Shown here in pieces: positions 33,336-45,150 of a stretch of 64,000 nucleotides of DNA. Origin of the DNA: Palaemon carinicauda (Eukaryota > Arthropoda > Malacostraca > Decapoda > Palaemonidae). The notes under the pieces are model-generated. The model had not been told where the DNA came from. It did not search any database and saw only the letters and a list, made by a program, of their open reading frames with translations. The stretch is from contig NC_090751.1 of the NCBI RefSeq assembly GCF_036898095.1, forward strand, positions 75,877,797-75,941,796. The letters run 5' to 3'. A program made the translations under genes and the position numbers. Within the stretch, counting starts at the first letter, position 1. Every line of letters starts with the position of its first letter.

Positions 33336-33706
33336 CAGTGAGGAGTCTGAGGTGCTACTTGAAAAGAACAGCTGCAGTCTGTCCTCATGTGCAAGCGTTA
33401 TTCGTGAGCACAGGAAGGACGAAGAGGAGGGTCACCAGGAACACCATCTCGGCCTGGATTCGGAAGGTTATTCAGCACGCCTTGAATCCTGACCCTCCTC
33501 CGTCACGTCGCCCTAGAGCGTACGATGTCAGGGGCATCGCTACATCCCTGGCCTTCAAGAGAAATTTCTCTGTGACGCAGGTCTTACAAGCTGGGGTCTG
33601 GAAGCGTCAAACGACCTTCACAGCCCACTACCTGCAGGACGTGACCCACAGGAGCCTCGATACCTTCTCTATTGGCCCTGTGGTGGCTGCACAACAGCTG
33701 GTCTAA
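33336..33706 (+). pseudogene. Array unit 2: duplicated YR C-terminal fragment
   Basis: 122 codons, RSLRCYLKRT to AAQQLV, starting in the CAGTGAGGAG junction. It lacks the first catalytic Arg and has no promoter of its own. Unit 3 has the same fragment at 34779-35149. Confidence 0.85.
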
Positions 33707-36214
33707 CCTCGGGCTCCTTAATGAACGGGTAGCAGAAGGTTGCGGGCATTGTTACCCGGTTTTAGTCTGCGTGATTGAAAGAGTATGTCTGGCCCTTACT
33801 TCTTTCTTCATTCTCCCCTCCCTTGGGGAAAGCAGCATCCTGGTCTCTGCATAGCTGACCTCAACCTCTGCAGGTAAACCATGCTCCCTTGTGCTCCTAG
33901 TATTAGCTGTAATACTGTTTGCGTCCCCCATACCCTGACAAGGTGGTGTTGGGAACGCCCTAGCCTAGATTTCCATCTAAAGAATTCCAGGTAAACTTCC
34001 TAGGACGAGTCACAACTTGCTTCACACACAAGCTTATGTAGGCCGCACATTCGTCGCTAGCAATGAACGTGCGAGGTGCAGGGACCCCCTATCTCGAGTG
34101 CTGCTCACTCGGATTTCGGGTCCCCGGGTAAAGCCAAAGCCATTAAGGCTGGGGACTTTCCGCCCTTCCTAAGGGGTAAGTCACCCTATGTAAATAGCGT
34201 GGTTTGTATTTCGGTTATTGGACAAATGACAAATTCGGAGATAATTTGTATTTTTCCTAACCATACAAACCTTAGCTATTTACTCATATTTGCCCGCCAG
34301 CCCTGTCCCCCAAGTCAAGTCCTACCTCTAAGTGAAATGAGATAACTCACCAGTGTGTGTGTGTTTGTGGGGGGGGGGGGGGTAGCAAGCTACCCCTTCC
34401 CTACCCCCTACTAACTTGCACGGGGGTAGTTAACCCTCGTTAAAAATCTAATGGCTCGTCATTTCAGCTACGCCGAAAGTAATACCCTATTCAAATAGCT
34501 AAGGTTTGTATGGTTAGGAAAAATACAAATTATCTCCGAATTTGTCATTTTTAGCAGAAAACTATCATCTTATTGCATTGACACCTTGTTTTTGTAAAAT
34601 CATGGAGAAGATGGTCAATGCAATGCTGATGTGGTACCTTGAAAAGAAGGGTATTTTATCACCGATTCAATGTGGATTCCGAAAAATGCACTCAATGACA
34701 GATGTGTTAATATGACTTGAGTCTTCTATATGTGAAGCCTTTGCTCCCAAACAGCACCATTGTGACAGCACCATTATTCAGTGAGGAGTCTGAGGCGCTA
34801 CTTGAAAAGAACAGCTGCAGTCTGTCCTCATGTGCAAGCGTTATTCGTGAGCACAGGAAGGACGAAGAGGAGGGTCACCAGGAACACCATCTCGGCCTGG
34901 ATTCGGAAGGTTATTCAGCACGCCTTGAATCCTGACCCTCCTCCGTCACGTCGCCCTAGAGCGTACGATGTCAGGGGCATCGCTACATCCCTGGCCTTCA
35001 AGAGAAATTTCTCTGTGACGCAGGTCTTACAAGCTGGGGTCTGGAAGCGTCAAACGACCTTCACAGCCCACTACCTGCAGGACGTGACCCACAGGAGCCT
35101 CGATACCTTCTCTATTGGCCCTGTGGTGGCTGCACAACAGCTGGTCTAACCTCGGGCTCCTTAATGAACGGGTAGCAGAAGGTTGCGGGCATTGTTACCC
35201 GGTTTTAGTCTGCGTGATTGAAAGAGTATGTCTGGCCCTTACTTCTTTCTTCATTCTCCCCTCCCTTGGGGAAAGCAGCATCCTGGTCTCTGCATAGCTG
35301 ACCTCAACCTCTGCAGGTAAACCATGCTCCCTTGTGCTCCTAGTATTAGCTGTAATACTGTTTGCGTCCCCCATACCCTGACAAGGTGGTGTTGGGAACG
35401 CCCTAGCCTAGATTTCCATCTAAAGAATTCCAGGTAAACTTCCTAGGACGAGTCACAACTTGCTTCACACACAAGCTTATGTAGGCCGCACATTCGTCGC
35501 TAGCAATGAACGTGCGAGGTGCAGGGACCCCCTATCTCGAGTGCTGCTCACTCGGATTTCGGGTCCCCGGGTAAAGCCAAAGCCATTAAGGCTGGGGACT
35601 TTCCGCCCTTCCTAAGGGGTAAGTCACCCTATGTAAATAGCGTGGTTTGTATTTCGGTTATTGGACAAATGACAAATTCGGAGATAATTTGTATTTTTCC
35701 TAACCATACAAACCTTAGCTATTTACTCATATTTGCCCGCCAGCCCTGTCCCCCAAGTCAAGTCCTACCTCTAAGTGAAATGAGATAACTCACCAGTGTG
35801 TGTGTGTTTGGGGGGGGGTAGCAAGCTACCCCTTCCCTACCCCCTACTAGCTTGCACGGGGGTAGTTAACCCTCGTTAAAAATCTAATGGCTCGTCATTT
35901 CAGCTACGCCGAAAGTAATACCCTATTCAAATAGCTAAGGTTTGTATGGTTAGGAAAAATACAAATTATCTCCGAATTTGTCATTTTTAGCAGAAAACTA
36001 TCATCTTATTGCATTGACACCTTGTTTTTGTAAAATCATGGAGAAGATGGTCAATGCAATGCTGATGTGGTACCTTGAAAAGAAGGGTATTTTATCACCG
36101 ATTCAATGTGGATTCCGAAAAATGCACTCAATGACAGATGTGTTAATATGACTTGAGTCTTCTATATGTGAAGCCTTTGCTCCCAAACAGCACCATTGTG
36201 ACAGCACCATTATT

Positions 36215-36570
36215 CAGTGAGGAGTCTGAGGCGCTACTTGAAAAGAACAGCTGCAGTCTGTCCTCATGTGCAAGCGTTATTCGTGAGCACAGGAAGGACG
36301 AAGAGGAGGGTCACCAGGAACACCATCTCGGCCTGGATTCAGAAGGTTATTCAGCACGCCTTGAATCCTGACCCTCCTCCGTCACGTCGCCCTAGAGCGC
36401 ACGATGTCAGGGGCATCGCTACATCCCTGGCCTTCAAGAGAAATTTCTCTGTGACGCAGGTCTTACAAGCTGGGGTCTGGAAGCGTCAAACGACCTTCAC
36501 AGCCCACTACCACAGGAGCCTCGATACCTTCTCTATTGGCCCTGTGGTGGCTGCACAACAGCTGGTCTAA
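36215..36570 (+). pseudogene. Array unit 4: duplicated YR C-terminal fragment with 15-bp deletion
   Basis: As units 2 and 3, but five residues after the active-site Tyr region (LQDVT) are missing without a frame change, and one Arg codon is altered to Gln (SAWIQKVI). Confidence 0.85.
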
Positions 36571-37410
36571 CCTCGGGCTCCTTAATGAACGGGTAGCAGA
36601 AGGTTGGGGGCATTGTTACCCGGTTTTAGTCTGCGTGATTGAAAGAGTATGTCTGGCCCTTACTTCTTTCTTCATTCTCCCCTCCCTTGGGGAAAGCAGC
36701 ATCCTGGTCTCTGCATAGCTGACCTCAACCTCTGCAGGTAAACCATGCTCCCTTGTGCTCCTAGTATTAGCTGTAATACTGTTTGCGTCCCCCATACCCT
36801 GACAAGGTGGTGTTGGGAACGCCCTAGCCTAGATTTCCATCTAAAGAATTCCAGGTAAACTTCCTAGGACGAGTCACAACTTGCTTCACACACAAGCTTA
36901 TGTAGGCTGCACATTCGTCGCTAGCAATGAACGTGCGAGGTGCAGGGACCCCCTATCTCGAGTGCTGCTCACTCGGATTTCGGGTCCCCGGGTAAAGCCA
37001 AAGCCAGTAAGGCTGGGGACTTTCCGCCCTTCCTAAGGGGTAAGTCACCCTATGTAAATAGCGTGGTTTGTATTTCGGTTATTGGACAAATGACAAATTC
37101 GGAGATAATTTGTATTTTTCCTAACCATACAAACCTTAGCTATTTACTCATATTTGCCCGCCAGCCCTGTCCCCCAAGTCAAGTCCTACCTCTAAGTGAA
37201 ATGAGATAACTCACCAGTGTGTGTGTGTTTGTGGGGGGGGGTAGCAAGCTACCCCTTCCCTACCCCCTACTAACTTGCACGGGGGTAGTTAACCCTCGTT
37301 AAAAATCTAATGGCTCGTCATTTCAGCTACGCCGAAAGTAATACCCTATTCAAATAGCTAAGGTTTGTATGGTTAGGAAAAATACAAATTATCTCCGAAT
37401 TTGTAATTTT

Positions 37411-39462
37411 TAGCAGAAAACTATCATCTTATTGCATTGACACCTTGTTTTTGTAAAATCATGGAGAAGATGGTCAATGCAATGCTGATGTGGTACCTTG
37501 AAAAGAAGGGTATTTTATCACCCATTCAATGTGGATTCCGAAAAATGCACTCAATGACAGATGTGTTAATATGACTTGAGTCTTCTATATGTGAAGCCTT
37601 TGCTCCCAAACAGCACCATTGTGACAGTCTTTTTTTTTAATTTGAAAAAGAATATGATACTACATGGAGATATGGTATACTGTACTTAAAACCATTCATG
37701 AAATTGGATTGAGAGGAGAGGTCCCACTGTTTATCCAATTATTCCTTTCACTTAGAGTTTTTCAAGTGAGAGTCGGGGAAACTATCAGAGAGTAAATGTC
37801 GTGAAGAGTTAGTTCCTAAGGGTAATGTGCTGAGTGTAACCCTGTTTGCACTAGCAATTAATGGGATATCCTCAGTCAATTCCACGGGACGTTCTCTCAA
37901 CACTATTTGTGGCTGAGCTCTCCATATCATTTGCTGGAGCTAGAATGGCAATGGTTGAGAGAAAACTACAACTTGCAATGGACAAAATTATTCAGTGGGC
38001 TGATATGAATGGGTTTAAGTTTTCAACAAGCAAAACTACTATTGTACATTTCTGTCGTATCTGGAGAGTACATCCAGACCCGGTTATATACATGAAATGT
38101 CAACGGATCCCATATGTAGGTGAAGCTAAATATTTAGGATTAATTTTCGATTGTAGGTTGACGGGTTCCACACTTAAAGGCGTTTAAAGCTAAATGTCTT
38201 GAGGCTCTGAATCTTTTAAAAGTATTGTCCCATACATCATGGGGGGTAGAATGTAAAACTTTTAAAATTATACAAGGCCTAAATTTTTTCCAAAATTAGT
38301 TATGGGTGTGAAATGTACTCCTCAGCCACCCCAAGCCAATTAAAAATATTAGATTCAATACATCATGCTGGTGTAAGATTGTCCACAGGAGCGTTTAGAA
38401 CCTCGCCTATCCAAAGTCTCCTTGTTGATGCCGGAGAGTTACCTTTAGACCATTACTGCATGTCTTCCATTTTTCGGTATTGGATTAGGTTACAAAGACT
38501 CCCCAACTCTAGCTTTTCAGACTGCAAGCCTTTAAACTAACTCAATATACTTTGAGTTGCACCCAAAATCTCAACCTTATGGCTTTCGAGTAAAACAATT
38601 ATTAAACAGTCTTGAAAAAATTACTTCAATTACCCGAGATATCTTTCAGTAAATATTGTATTGGTATTAAAAAAACATGACTGAATTAGAAGCTAGGTCT
38701 CTTTTTATAGAACATGTTGAAGAACATAGGGAATCAACTTTTATATGTACTGATGGCTCCAAATCCAATGTTGGCGTTGGATTTGGAATATATAGTAATC
38801 CTTTTAACTGTATTGTGTCACTTCCTCCAATATCTTCCATATTTACTGCTGAATTATATGGCATACTAACCGCTATTGAGGAAATAGCGTTAAAAGAGGA
38901 GGGCAATTTTACCATTTATAGTGATTCAAGAAGTGTCCTTTAAGCTTTAAAAGTTTTTAATTCTAGTAACCCTTTAGTTTTAAAGATTTTAGAGTGGCTT
39001 TTGATTATTGGCCTAAAAGGTATTCGAGTAGACGTAGGTGTGTCTAGCAATGAGGCAGATTCACTGGCAAAGAGTGCTGCAGCCGAGTTGTTACCAAGGT
39101 CTCCCATTCTTTGTGAAGATTTTTTACCAGAAATTGGGAATTATATTTATAACAATTGGCAACAGCATTGGCATAGTCTAAGCAAAAATAAGATATGAGA
39201 AATTGTGATTGGTATATCCCCCTTAGAGGTATAATGGGATGCCTTAAAAATGGGAGACGAATATTCCTCGTCTCCGTATTGGTCACACCTGGATGACACA
39301 CGAGTTTCTGGTGGCTGGCCAACACCAATTATATTGCGACGACTGTTTGATACCCTTGACAGGTTCATCCTTGCCAAGATCCTTGGACATTATGTGTCGC
39401 ACAATGCGAGTGGCATTTTAAAATTTATATCAGAAGCAGGTCTTCTTAATGCTATTTAACTT
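37411..39462 (+). pseudogene. LN1 ORF2: RT core, RNase H and C-terminus
   Basis: Final LN1 segment. RT: NYHLIALTPCFCKIMEKMVN-like start, FEKEYDTTW (37640-), NVLSVTLFALAING (37825-), LFVAELSISF (37900-), where the LFVDD box has become VAE and so lost the catalytic Asp pair. Then GFKFSTSKTTIVHFC, LGLIFDCRL. RNase H: FICTDGSKSNVGVGFG (38735-), FTAELYG, IYSDSRS. The C-terminus is deleted in part around 39350, joining LIPLT to RFILAKILGH. Many stops and indels. Confidence 0.85.
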
Positions 39463-39653
39463 TTATATCATTAACTTCTAGTGGAATTTTTATTTATATC
39501 AGAAGTAGGTCTTCTTAATGCCATTTAACTTTTATATCATATTTACTTTTCTGGTTTTAATTGAATAGTCTTTTAATCTTTATTTATGGTAAACGATATT
39601 GGCGTCAATGACCTTCGTTGTCAGGATGCCAGAGAACTTCAAATCAATCAATC
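39463..39653 (+). other. LN1 3' UTR and TCAA tail
   Basis: Contains a second copy of the end of ORF2 (GTAGGTCTTCTTAATGCC at about 39505), so an ~80-base local duplication marks this subfamily; LN2 has it too. Ends GTCAGGATGCCAGAGAACTT then TCAATCAATC. Confidence 0.8.
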
Positions 39654-40732
39654 CCAAGTCTCCTTGTTGATGCGGGAGAGTTGCCTCTAGACCTTTACCT
39701 AATGTCTTCTATTATTCGGTATTGGTTTAGATTGCAAAGACTCCCTAATTCTTTAGCCTTTCAGACTGCAAGCCTTGTAAGGCACTCAACATACTTTGAG
39801 TTGCACCCTAAATCTCCTCAACCTTATGGTTTTTGGGTGATATAATTAGAATTAAGGTGCTTTCATTCAAGGTATCATCAACGCCTCAATAGAAATTGTA
39901 AATACTTTATTGGAGTTAAGAAGAATATGACTGACTTAGAATCCAGGTCTCTTTTTATGGAACATGTTGCAGAACATAGGGGATTGACTTTTATATATAA
40001 TGATGGCTCCAAATCTGATGCAGGCGTTGGATTTGGAGTACATAATAATGGTTTTAATTGTAGAGGTGCACTTCCTCTAACAGCTTCCATATTTACTGCC
40101 GAATTGTATGGCATACTAACCCCTATTGAGAAAATAGCATTGGAAAAGGAGGGTAATTTTACCATTTTTAGTGATGCAAGGAGTATTTTTCAAGATTTAG
40201 AAGTTTTTAATGCTAGTAACCCTCTAGTTTTGAAGATTTTAAAATGGCTTTTTATTATTGGACAGAGAGGTATGACAGTTCGATTTTGTCGGGTTCCAGC
40301 AGATCTTGGTGTGTCTGGGAATGAGAAGGCAGATTTACTGGCAAAGAATGCTGCATCCGAGATGTTACCGAGAAGGTATCCTATTCCCTGTAATGATATC
40401 CTACCTAACATCAGGAAATTGTTTTGTAATAGTTGCCAACAGCATTGGGATGGTCTAGATGGCAATAAGATGAGAAAGGTAACAAATGTCATATCTCCTT
40501 GGAGATATAACATGATGTCCCTAAAGTGGGATACGTCTCTTTGTCGTCTCCGCATTGGTCACACGGTTGACACACGAGTTTCATATGAAGGGCCATCACC
40601 AACCGTATTGCGACGACTGTTTGGTACCTTTAACAGTGAGGCCACAGTTATAGTAACTTAAGTAATAGATATCTGTTTGAGGCTCGAGGTGAGGATGGCA
40701 GGTTCATCCTGGCCAATATCCATGGACATGAT
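39654..40732 (+). pseudogene. LN4: LINE ORF2 fragment (RT end, RNase H, C-terminus)
   Basis: Begins abruptly in ORF2 at IPSLLVDAGELPLDLY right after the LN1 tail and ends at GGACATGAT where LN5 starts. RNase H is fairly intact: FIYNDGSKSDAGVGFG (39990-), FTAELYGILT, FSDARS, DLGVSGNEKADLLAKNA. The C-terminal Cys motif is disrupted. It has no tail of its own, because LN5 cuts it about 70 bases before the ORF2 stop. Confidence 0.82.
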
Positions 40733-41363
40733 CCCCAGATACTGAAGCCTTGACTAGGAGGGGGCTTAGGGATTAGCAGCTGGGCTCTAATGAAAAGTTT
40801 GAACTATTTTCCCACTGGACTTCAGTGCCCAGCTGTTGATCCAACTAAATCAGTCAGCACTTTCTCTTTTCCTTTTAGTTATTTCTTTTATTCTCCTATC
40901 TCTTTCTTTTTGGTTTGAAATTTTTGACGACTTTGGCTTGTTTGATTATGCTTTGACTGCTTTTTTGGATTTGTCACAGTATGGGATGGACAGCATTCCA
41001 TCTCAACCTGTACCAATTTAGATGCCATCACCCTCTGGCAGACCCCATTGGGTGTAAACCAAGTCTGTAAAGAGTCGGGCTCCCGTGATCCGGTTTTAAG
41101 TCACCCATATTTGCGGGTAATGGGTGACGCCAGGCATTGGAGTCGTCTGTGGGAGGGGCTAACTACCCCCACTGACCAGAGTACGCCCACCTAGAGAGGC
41201 AGCCCCTCTCTAATACAGGACTGGTCCCTGCTGAAGCCTCTTCTCGTGTTGGGCCACATGGGACAGGAGGACTGACATCCTCTGATAAGAGGTTGATAAC
41301 TCGGCTTACTCTTTCAAAAAAAAAAAAACCAACCCCTCTGTTGACGACCTGGAAAATATAAAC
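40733..41363 (+). promoter_or_regulatory. LN5 5' UTR
   Basis: Homologous to LN6 44521-45150 from the first bases (CAGATACTGAAGCCTTGAC against CAGATGCTGAAGCCTTGAC). Common features: GGATTAGCAGCTGGGCTCTA, GGGTGACGCCAGGCATTGGA, GGCAGCCCCTCTCTAATA. The shared sharp start indicates the true 5' end and probable internal promoter. Confidence 0.65.
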
Positions 41364-42911
41364 ATGGACCTCGGTACAGACAGCTCCAACTTGGGTTCTA
41401 ATATCATAACATTAGAACGTTATTCACATAATGAAGAATAATAAGAAAACACTAGAGAAGAAGAGTGTGAGTGAGGAATGATGACAGTACAGAAAAATAT
41501 AGAAAAGTTGATTATTACCTGGTCACTATGAAGTAGTAAATTATGAGAAATTTTTTTATTTTGGAATTTGAAAATGGAAGACATGAACGTGTGAATGTTT
41601 TTGAAGCTAACAGGGAAATAGTTGCTATATGTGGAGGGCAGCCAAAAATTCTCTCCTAGGGAAATGGAAGTCTCTTGATAGACACACTATCCCCAATACA
41701 AGGCAAAAGATTGAAAACATTCACAACATTGGATGGTCTTAGTAACAAATGCATTTCGCACCCCACTTTCACCTAGAGTAGAGGTGTGATATATGCTCCA
41801 GAATTGCTGGACATAGAGGAAAAAGAAATCGAGGATGAACTGAGGAGTCAAGGAGTAGTAAAAGTAGTCAGAATGAGAAAGAGAGTCGGAGAACAATGTA
41901 TTCCTCTCGCTACTTTGAATGTAACATTTGATCAATGCAGATTACCAAAAATTATTAAAGCTGGTTGGCTATCTTTGAAGATGAATCCATGTATCCCGTC
42001 ACCATTGCGATGTTATCATTGCCAAATGTATGGTCATTTAAGCCAGAAATGCAAAGAAAAAGTAAATAATAATCCAGGTGTTTGTGCCAACTGTGGAAAA
42101 AATAGGCATGGAGTAGGCATAGAAAATCAAAATTGCATACATTGTGGGGTAGAACACCCAGCTACATCTAAAAGCTGTGTTAAGTTTATTTTTGAAAAAG
42201 AAATGAAGTCCATTAGGACCATGGAAAGGGTTACTTTCAAAGAGGCTCGTAAAAGAGCTCTTGAAAAACAGATAAGACCAGGGCAACCTTTTTCAATGGC
42301 TCTGAAGAAAAACTTGCCAAAGCACGAGGACGAAAATTATATTCCCACTTATAAGATAAAGAAACACATAAAAGTAGTTAAAGAGGTTGAAAGTTCCATT
42401 GAAAATTTATATCCAGTAATTGTAAAAAAAAAAAAATCAAAACAGATACTTACAGATCTGAAAGGTATTCAGAAACCATCTACTCCCATTCTAAACAATA
42501 GTACAAACCTCTATCAGGCTGTCTTTGCCTGATCTGATGGAGGTTCCACTCTAAACCAATTTACCTGGTGAACCTGTAGTGGGTAAGGTGCAAAAACCTT
42601 TTAATCGAAAAAGAGAGAGACCTCCATCTCTCTCCCCTCCTACCATGAGAAACATTAAAGTCACGACTTCAAATAAATATGATGTCTTTTCTGCTGATGT
42701 TTCTGATCAACTGGAAGGTAAATTGAATAAATCAGAAATTCAAGTTGAGGTCCACCATCTTCTTCAACAATTAGATCAAAGTGACACAAAGAAAAAGACG
42801 AAAACAAAACCCACTATATCAAGATACTCTCTAGATATACCACTGGGAAATATTATTAGATCAAATATTGCCAATGGGAAGACTTCATCCAAGGTGTCTT
42901 CCAAAAGATAA
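41364..42911 (+). pseudogene. LN5 ORF1
   Basis: Starts MDLGTDSSNLGSNIITLE like LN6, then frameshifts and stops until 41786, from where an open stretch reads IYAPELLDIEEKEIEDEL, the knuckles CYHCQMYGHLSQKC and CANCGKNRHGVG (last Cys lost), CIHCGVEHPATSKSC, and after a frameshift KRERPPSLSPPTMRN to TAA at 42909-42911. The stop is followed in frame by ACC ATA GTT, as in LN1 and LN6. Confidence 0.85.
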
Positions 42912-43978
42912 ACCATAGTTTTTCCCTCCATTCTGCAGTTTAATTGCCAGGGTTTAAGGGCAAAATATGAAGAACTCAAGCTCCTCATACATGAGCACTC
43001 CCCTATAACTATGTCTAAGAGAGCAAGCTCGATGCTAACACTCCATGTCCTTGAGATTATGTTAGCTATAGAACACCATATGTCAACAAGCAGGGAGTCA
43101 TGGGGGAAGTCTTATATATGTTTGTTGAGATATTCCCCAAATATCTTGGTCTATATGTAATCCTCTGTAGGCAGTGTTTGTATAGATTGATATAGGGAGA
43201 AAATGCACAATCTGTTCTCTTTACTTGCCTCCAAATGATAACATCTCATATGATAATATAGTAGAGGTTACTAAACAACTCCCACAACCTTTTCTCTTAC
43301 TAGGAGATCTTAATAGTAGACATCCTTTATGGGGTGATGTTTTGGCAAATGCAAAGTGTAATATGTCATCAATTTTGGAGAGTGAAGATGTAGGACTCCT
43401 TAATATAGGAGAGCCCACACACTTTCATGTTCAAACTGGTACCTTATCCTGTATTGACCTATCAGTTGCAAGCTCTAACTGTCTTCTTGATTTTAATTGG
43501 AGAACATTAGATGATTGGCATACTAGTGATCATGCACCAATTATTATAAACACCAACAATTGTCCACCTTCACAAACATCGCCATGATGGAATCTTGATA
43601 AGGTGGACTGGGGTAGATTTTGGAAGGTAAATGAAATTGAAGTAAATGCAGAACAGTTTGAAAGTGTTGATGATGCCATAGACCTTCTTAATGGCACTCT
43701 TCACACAGCAGGAGTCAATAACATTCCAAATCAACAGGGATATTCAGATGATGGAAAGTACCCTGGTGGTCATCAGAACTAACTGCCCTGCACAGAGCCG
43801 CAAGAAAGTGTTTAACTCGATTGCGCATGCGCCGTACTGAGGAGCATTCAGTCATATACAAGAAATGTAGAGCCCAGTTCCGTCCTGCTATGAAAGAAGC
43901 TAGGCACCAGTCTTGGATGTCATTTGTTTCCTCCATCAACAGGAGAACATCAATATCATCCGTGTGGAGGAATGTCAA

Positions 43979-44520
43979 AAAGATAGCAGGCAAATTTACC
44001 CCAAACCCACCACCAGTGTTAAAGGTAAATGGCCAGTTTATGACTGGAGCAACTGAAGTTAGCAATGCCCTGGCTGCCCATTTTTCAAGTGTATCGTGCA
44101 AGTGTGAATCAGTTCTTGGTCACCAGTATAAGAGCATTGAAGAAAAGAAAATTTAAAATTTAGCAACAAGAAAGCAAGTGTCATTCAATTCTCCTTTAAT
44201 TGAAAGAGAATTTGATTATGCACTTGTTACGTGTAACAATACAGCCCCTAGACCAGATGGAATTCCATATGCAATGATTAAACACGTATCTTTTAATACA
44301 AAGTTATTTATTTTGAGCATTTTTAATAGAATATAGCATGATCATAGTTATCCAATTGTTTGGGAACTAGCCATTATAAAGATAGCAGGCAAATTTACCC
44401 CAAACCCACCACCAGTGTTAAAGGTAAATGGCCAGTATATGACTGGAGCAACTGAAGGTAGCAATGCCCTGGCTGCCCATTTTTCAAGTGTATCGTGCAA
44501 GTGTGAATCAGTTCTTGGTC
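43979..44520 (+). repeat. Tandem duplication in LN5
   Basis: AAAGATAGCAGGCAAATTTA starts at 43979 and again at 44378, offset 399 bases. The second copy is interrupted by LN6 at 44520 and continues after it (50566 to about 50817), so it was made before LN6 arrived. A few substitutions separate the copies. Confidence 0.88.
44506..44520. repeat. LN6 target-site duplication, left
   Basis: AATCAGTTCTTGGTC, repeated at 50551-50565; the first 3 bases could belong to the TCAA tail, so 12 to 15 bases. Confidence 0.9.
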
Positions 44521-45150
44521 CCCTCAGATGCTGAAGCCTTGACGAGGATGGGGGGCTTAGGGATTAGCAGCTGGGCTCTAATGAACAGTGGGAACTATTT
44601 CCCATTGGACCTCGGTGCCCAGCTGTCGATTCAACTAAATCAGTCAGCACTTTCTCTTTTACTTTTGATTATTTCTTTTTTCCTCCCATCTCTTCCTTTT
44701 GGGCTCGATATTGTTGACGACTTTGGCATGTTCGATTTTACTTTGGATGCTGCTTTGTATTTGGCAGAGTGTGGGATGGAGTGCATTCCATCTCAACCTG
44801 TGCCAATTTAGACGCCATCACCCTCTGGCAGACCCCATTGGGTGCAGACCAAGTCTGTTAAGAGTCGGGCTCCAGTGATCCGGTCTTAAGTCACCCATAT
44901 TTGCGGGTAATGGTTGACGCCAGGCATTGGAGTCGACGGTGGGAGGGGCTAACTACCCCCACTGACCAGTGTACGCCCACCTTAAGAGAGGCAGCCCCTC
45001 TCTAATAGAGGACTGGTCCCCGCTGAAGCCTCTTCTCGTGTTGGGCCACATGGGATAGGAGGACTGACATCCTCCGATAAGAGGTGGATAACCCGGCTTG
45101 CTTTTTCAAAAAAACCCAACACCTCTGTTGACGACCTGGAAAATACAAAC
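44521..45150 (+). promoter_or_regulatory. LN6 5' UTR
   Basis: 630 bases from CCCTCAGATGCTGAAGCC to the ORF1 ATG. T-rich first part, then a GC-richer segment (GTGGGAGGGGCTAACTACCC and neighbouring blocks) shared with LN5. The internal promoter of the element is expected here; no specific core motif is claimed. Confidence 0.6.

Larger units (their letters stand above)
31893..37627 (+). repeat. Four-unit tandem array of D3 3' end plus LN1 flank
   Basis: Units 31893-33335, 33336-34778, 34779-36214 and 36215-37627, period 1443, 1443, 1436 and about 1413 bases. Each unit holds the YR C-terminus, D3 3' region, ICR, right ITR and about 228 bases of LN1 RT. Units are nearly identical. Junctions read GTGACAG then the filler CACCATTATT then CAGTGAGGAG; the array ends GTGACAGTCTTT, rejoining normal LN1. 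Units 2 and 3 share variants (GCGTACGATG, GTTGCGGGC), while units 1 and 4 share others (GCGCACGATG, GTTGGGGGC). Unit 4 lacks 15 bases in the YR (AHYHRS for AHYLQDVTHRS). The G-run length differs in every unit. Confidence 0.92.
275..39653 (+). mobile_element. LN1: outer I-clade-like LINE, split by nested insertions
   Basis: The pieces 275-1067, 7066-7441, 7757-8819, 18783-18854, 33108-33335 and about 37411-39653 read in order as one LINE when compared with LN3 and LN6: ORF1 C-terminus, endonuclease, start of RT, RT core, RNase H, 3' UTR and a TCAA tail. The gaps are filled by D1, LN2, CR plus D2, D3 plus LN3, and the tandem array. Each interruption begins and resumes at adjacent positions of the LINE consensus, so this is nesting and not shuffling. 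All coding parts carry stops and frameshifts. LN1 is the oldest datable layer of the window. Confidence 0.85.
42912..44520 (+). pseudogene. LN5 ORF2, 5' part: endonuclease
   Basis: Reads ILQFNCQGLRAKYEELKLLI (QWN changed to QFN), decays near 43000-43200, then is open from 43225: NDNISYDN, LLLGDLNSRHPLWG (43300-), SCIDLSVASS, TSDHAPI (43520-), followed by stops and shifts. The linker repeats because of the internal duplication. Interrupted at 44520 by LN6. Confidence 0.82.

Noticed and set aside
32229..37209. Repeated small ORFs (60, 72 and 89 codons) in each array unit
   Set aside because: They recur only because the DNA unit is repeated; no domain, no codon bias and an overlap with the YR gene or ITRs in other frames.
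31893..37627. CRISPR-like or satellite array
   Set aside because: The unit is 1.44 kb and made of identifiable retrotransposon pieces; no short direct repeat with unique spacers.
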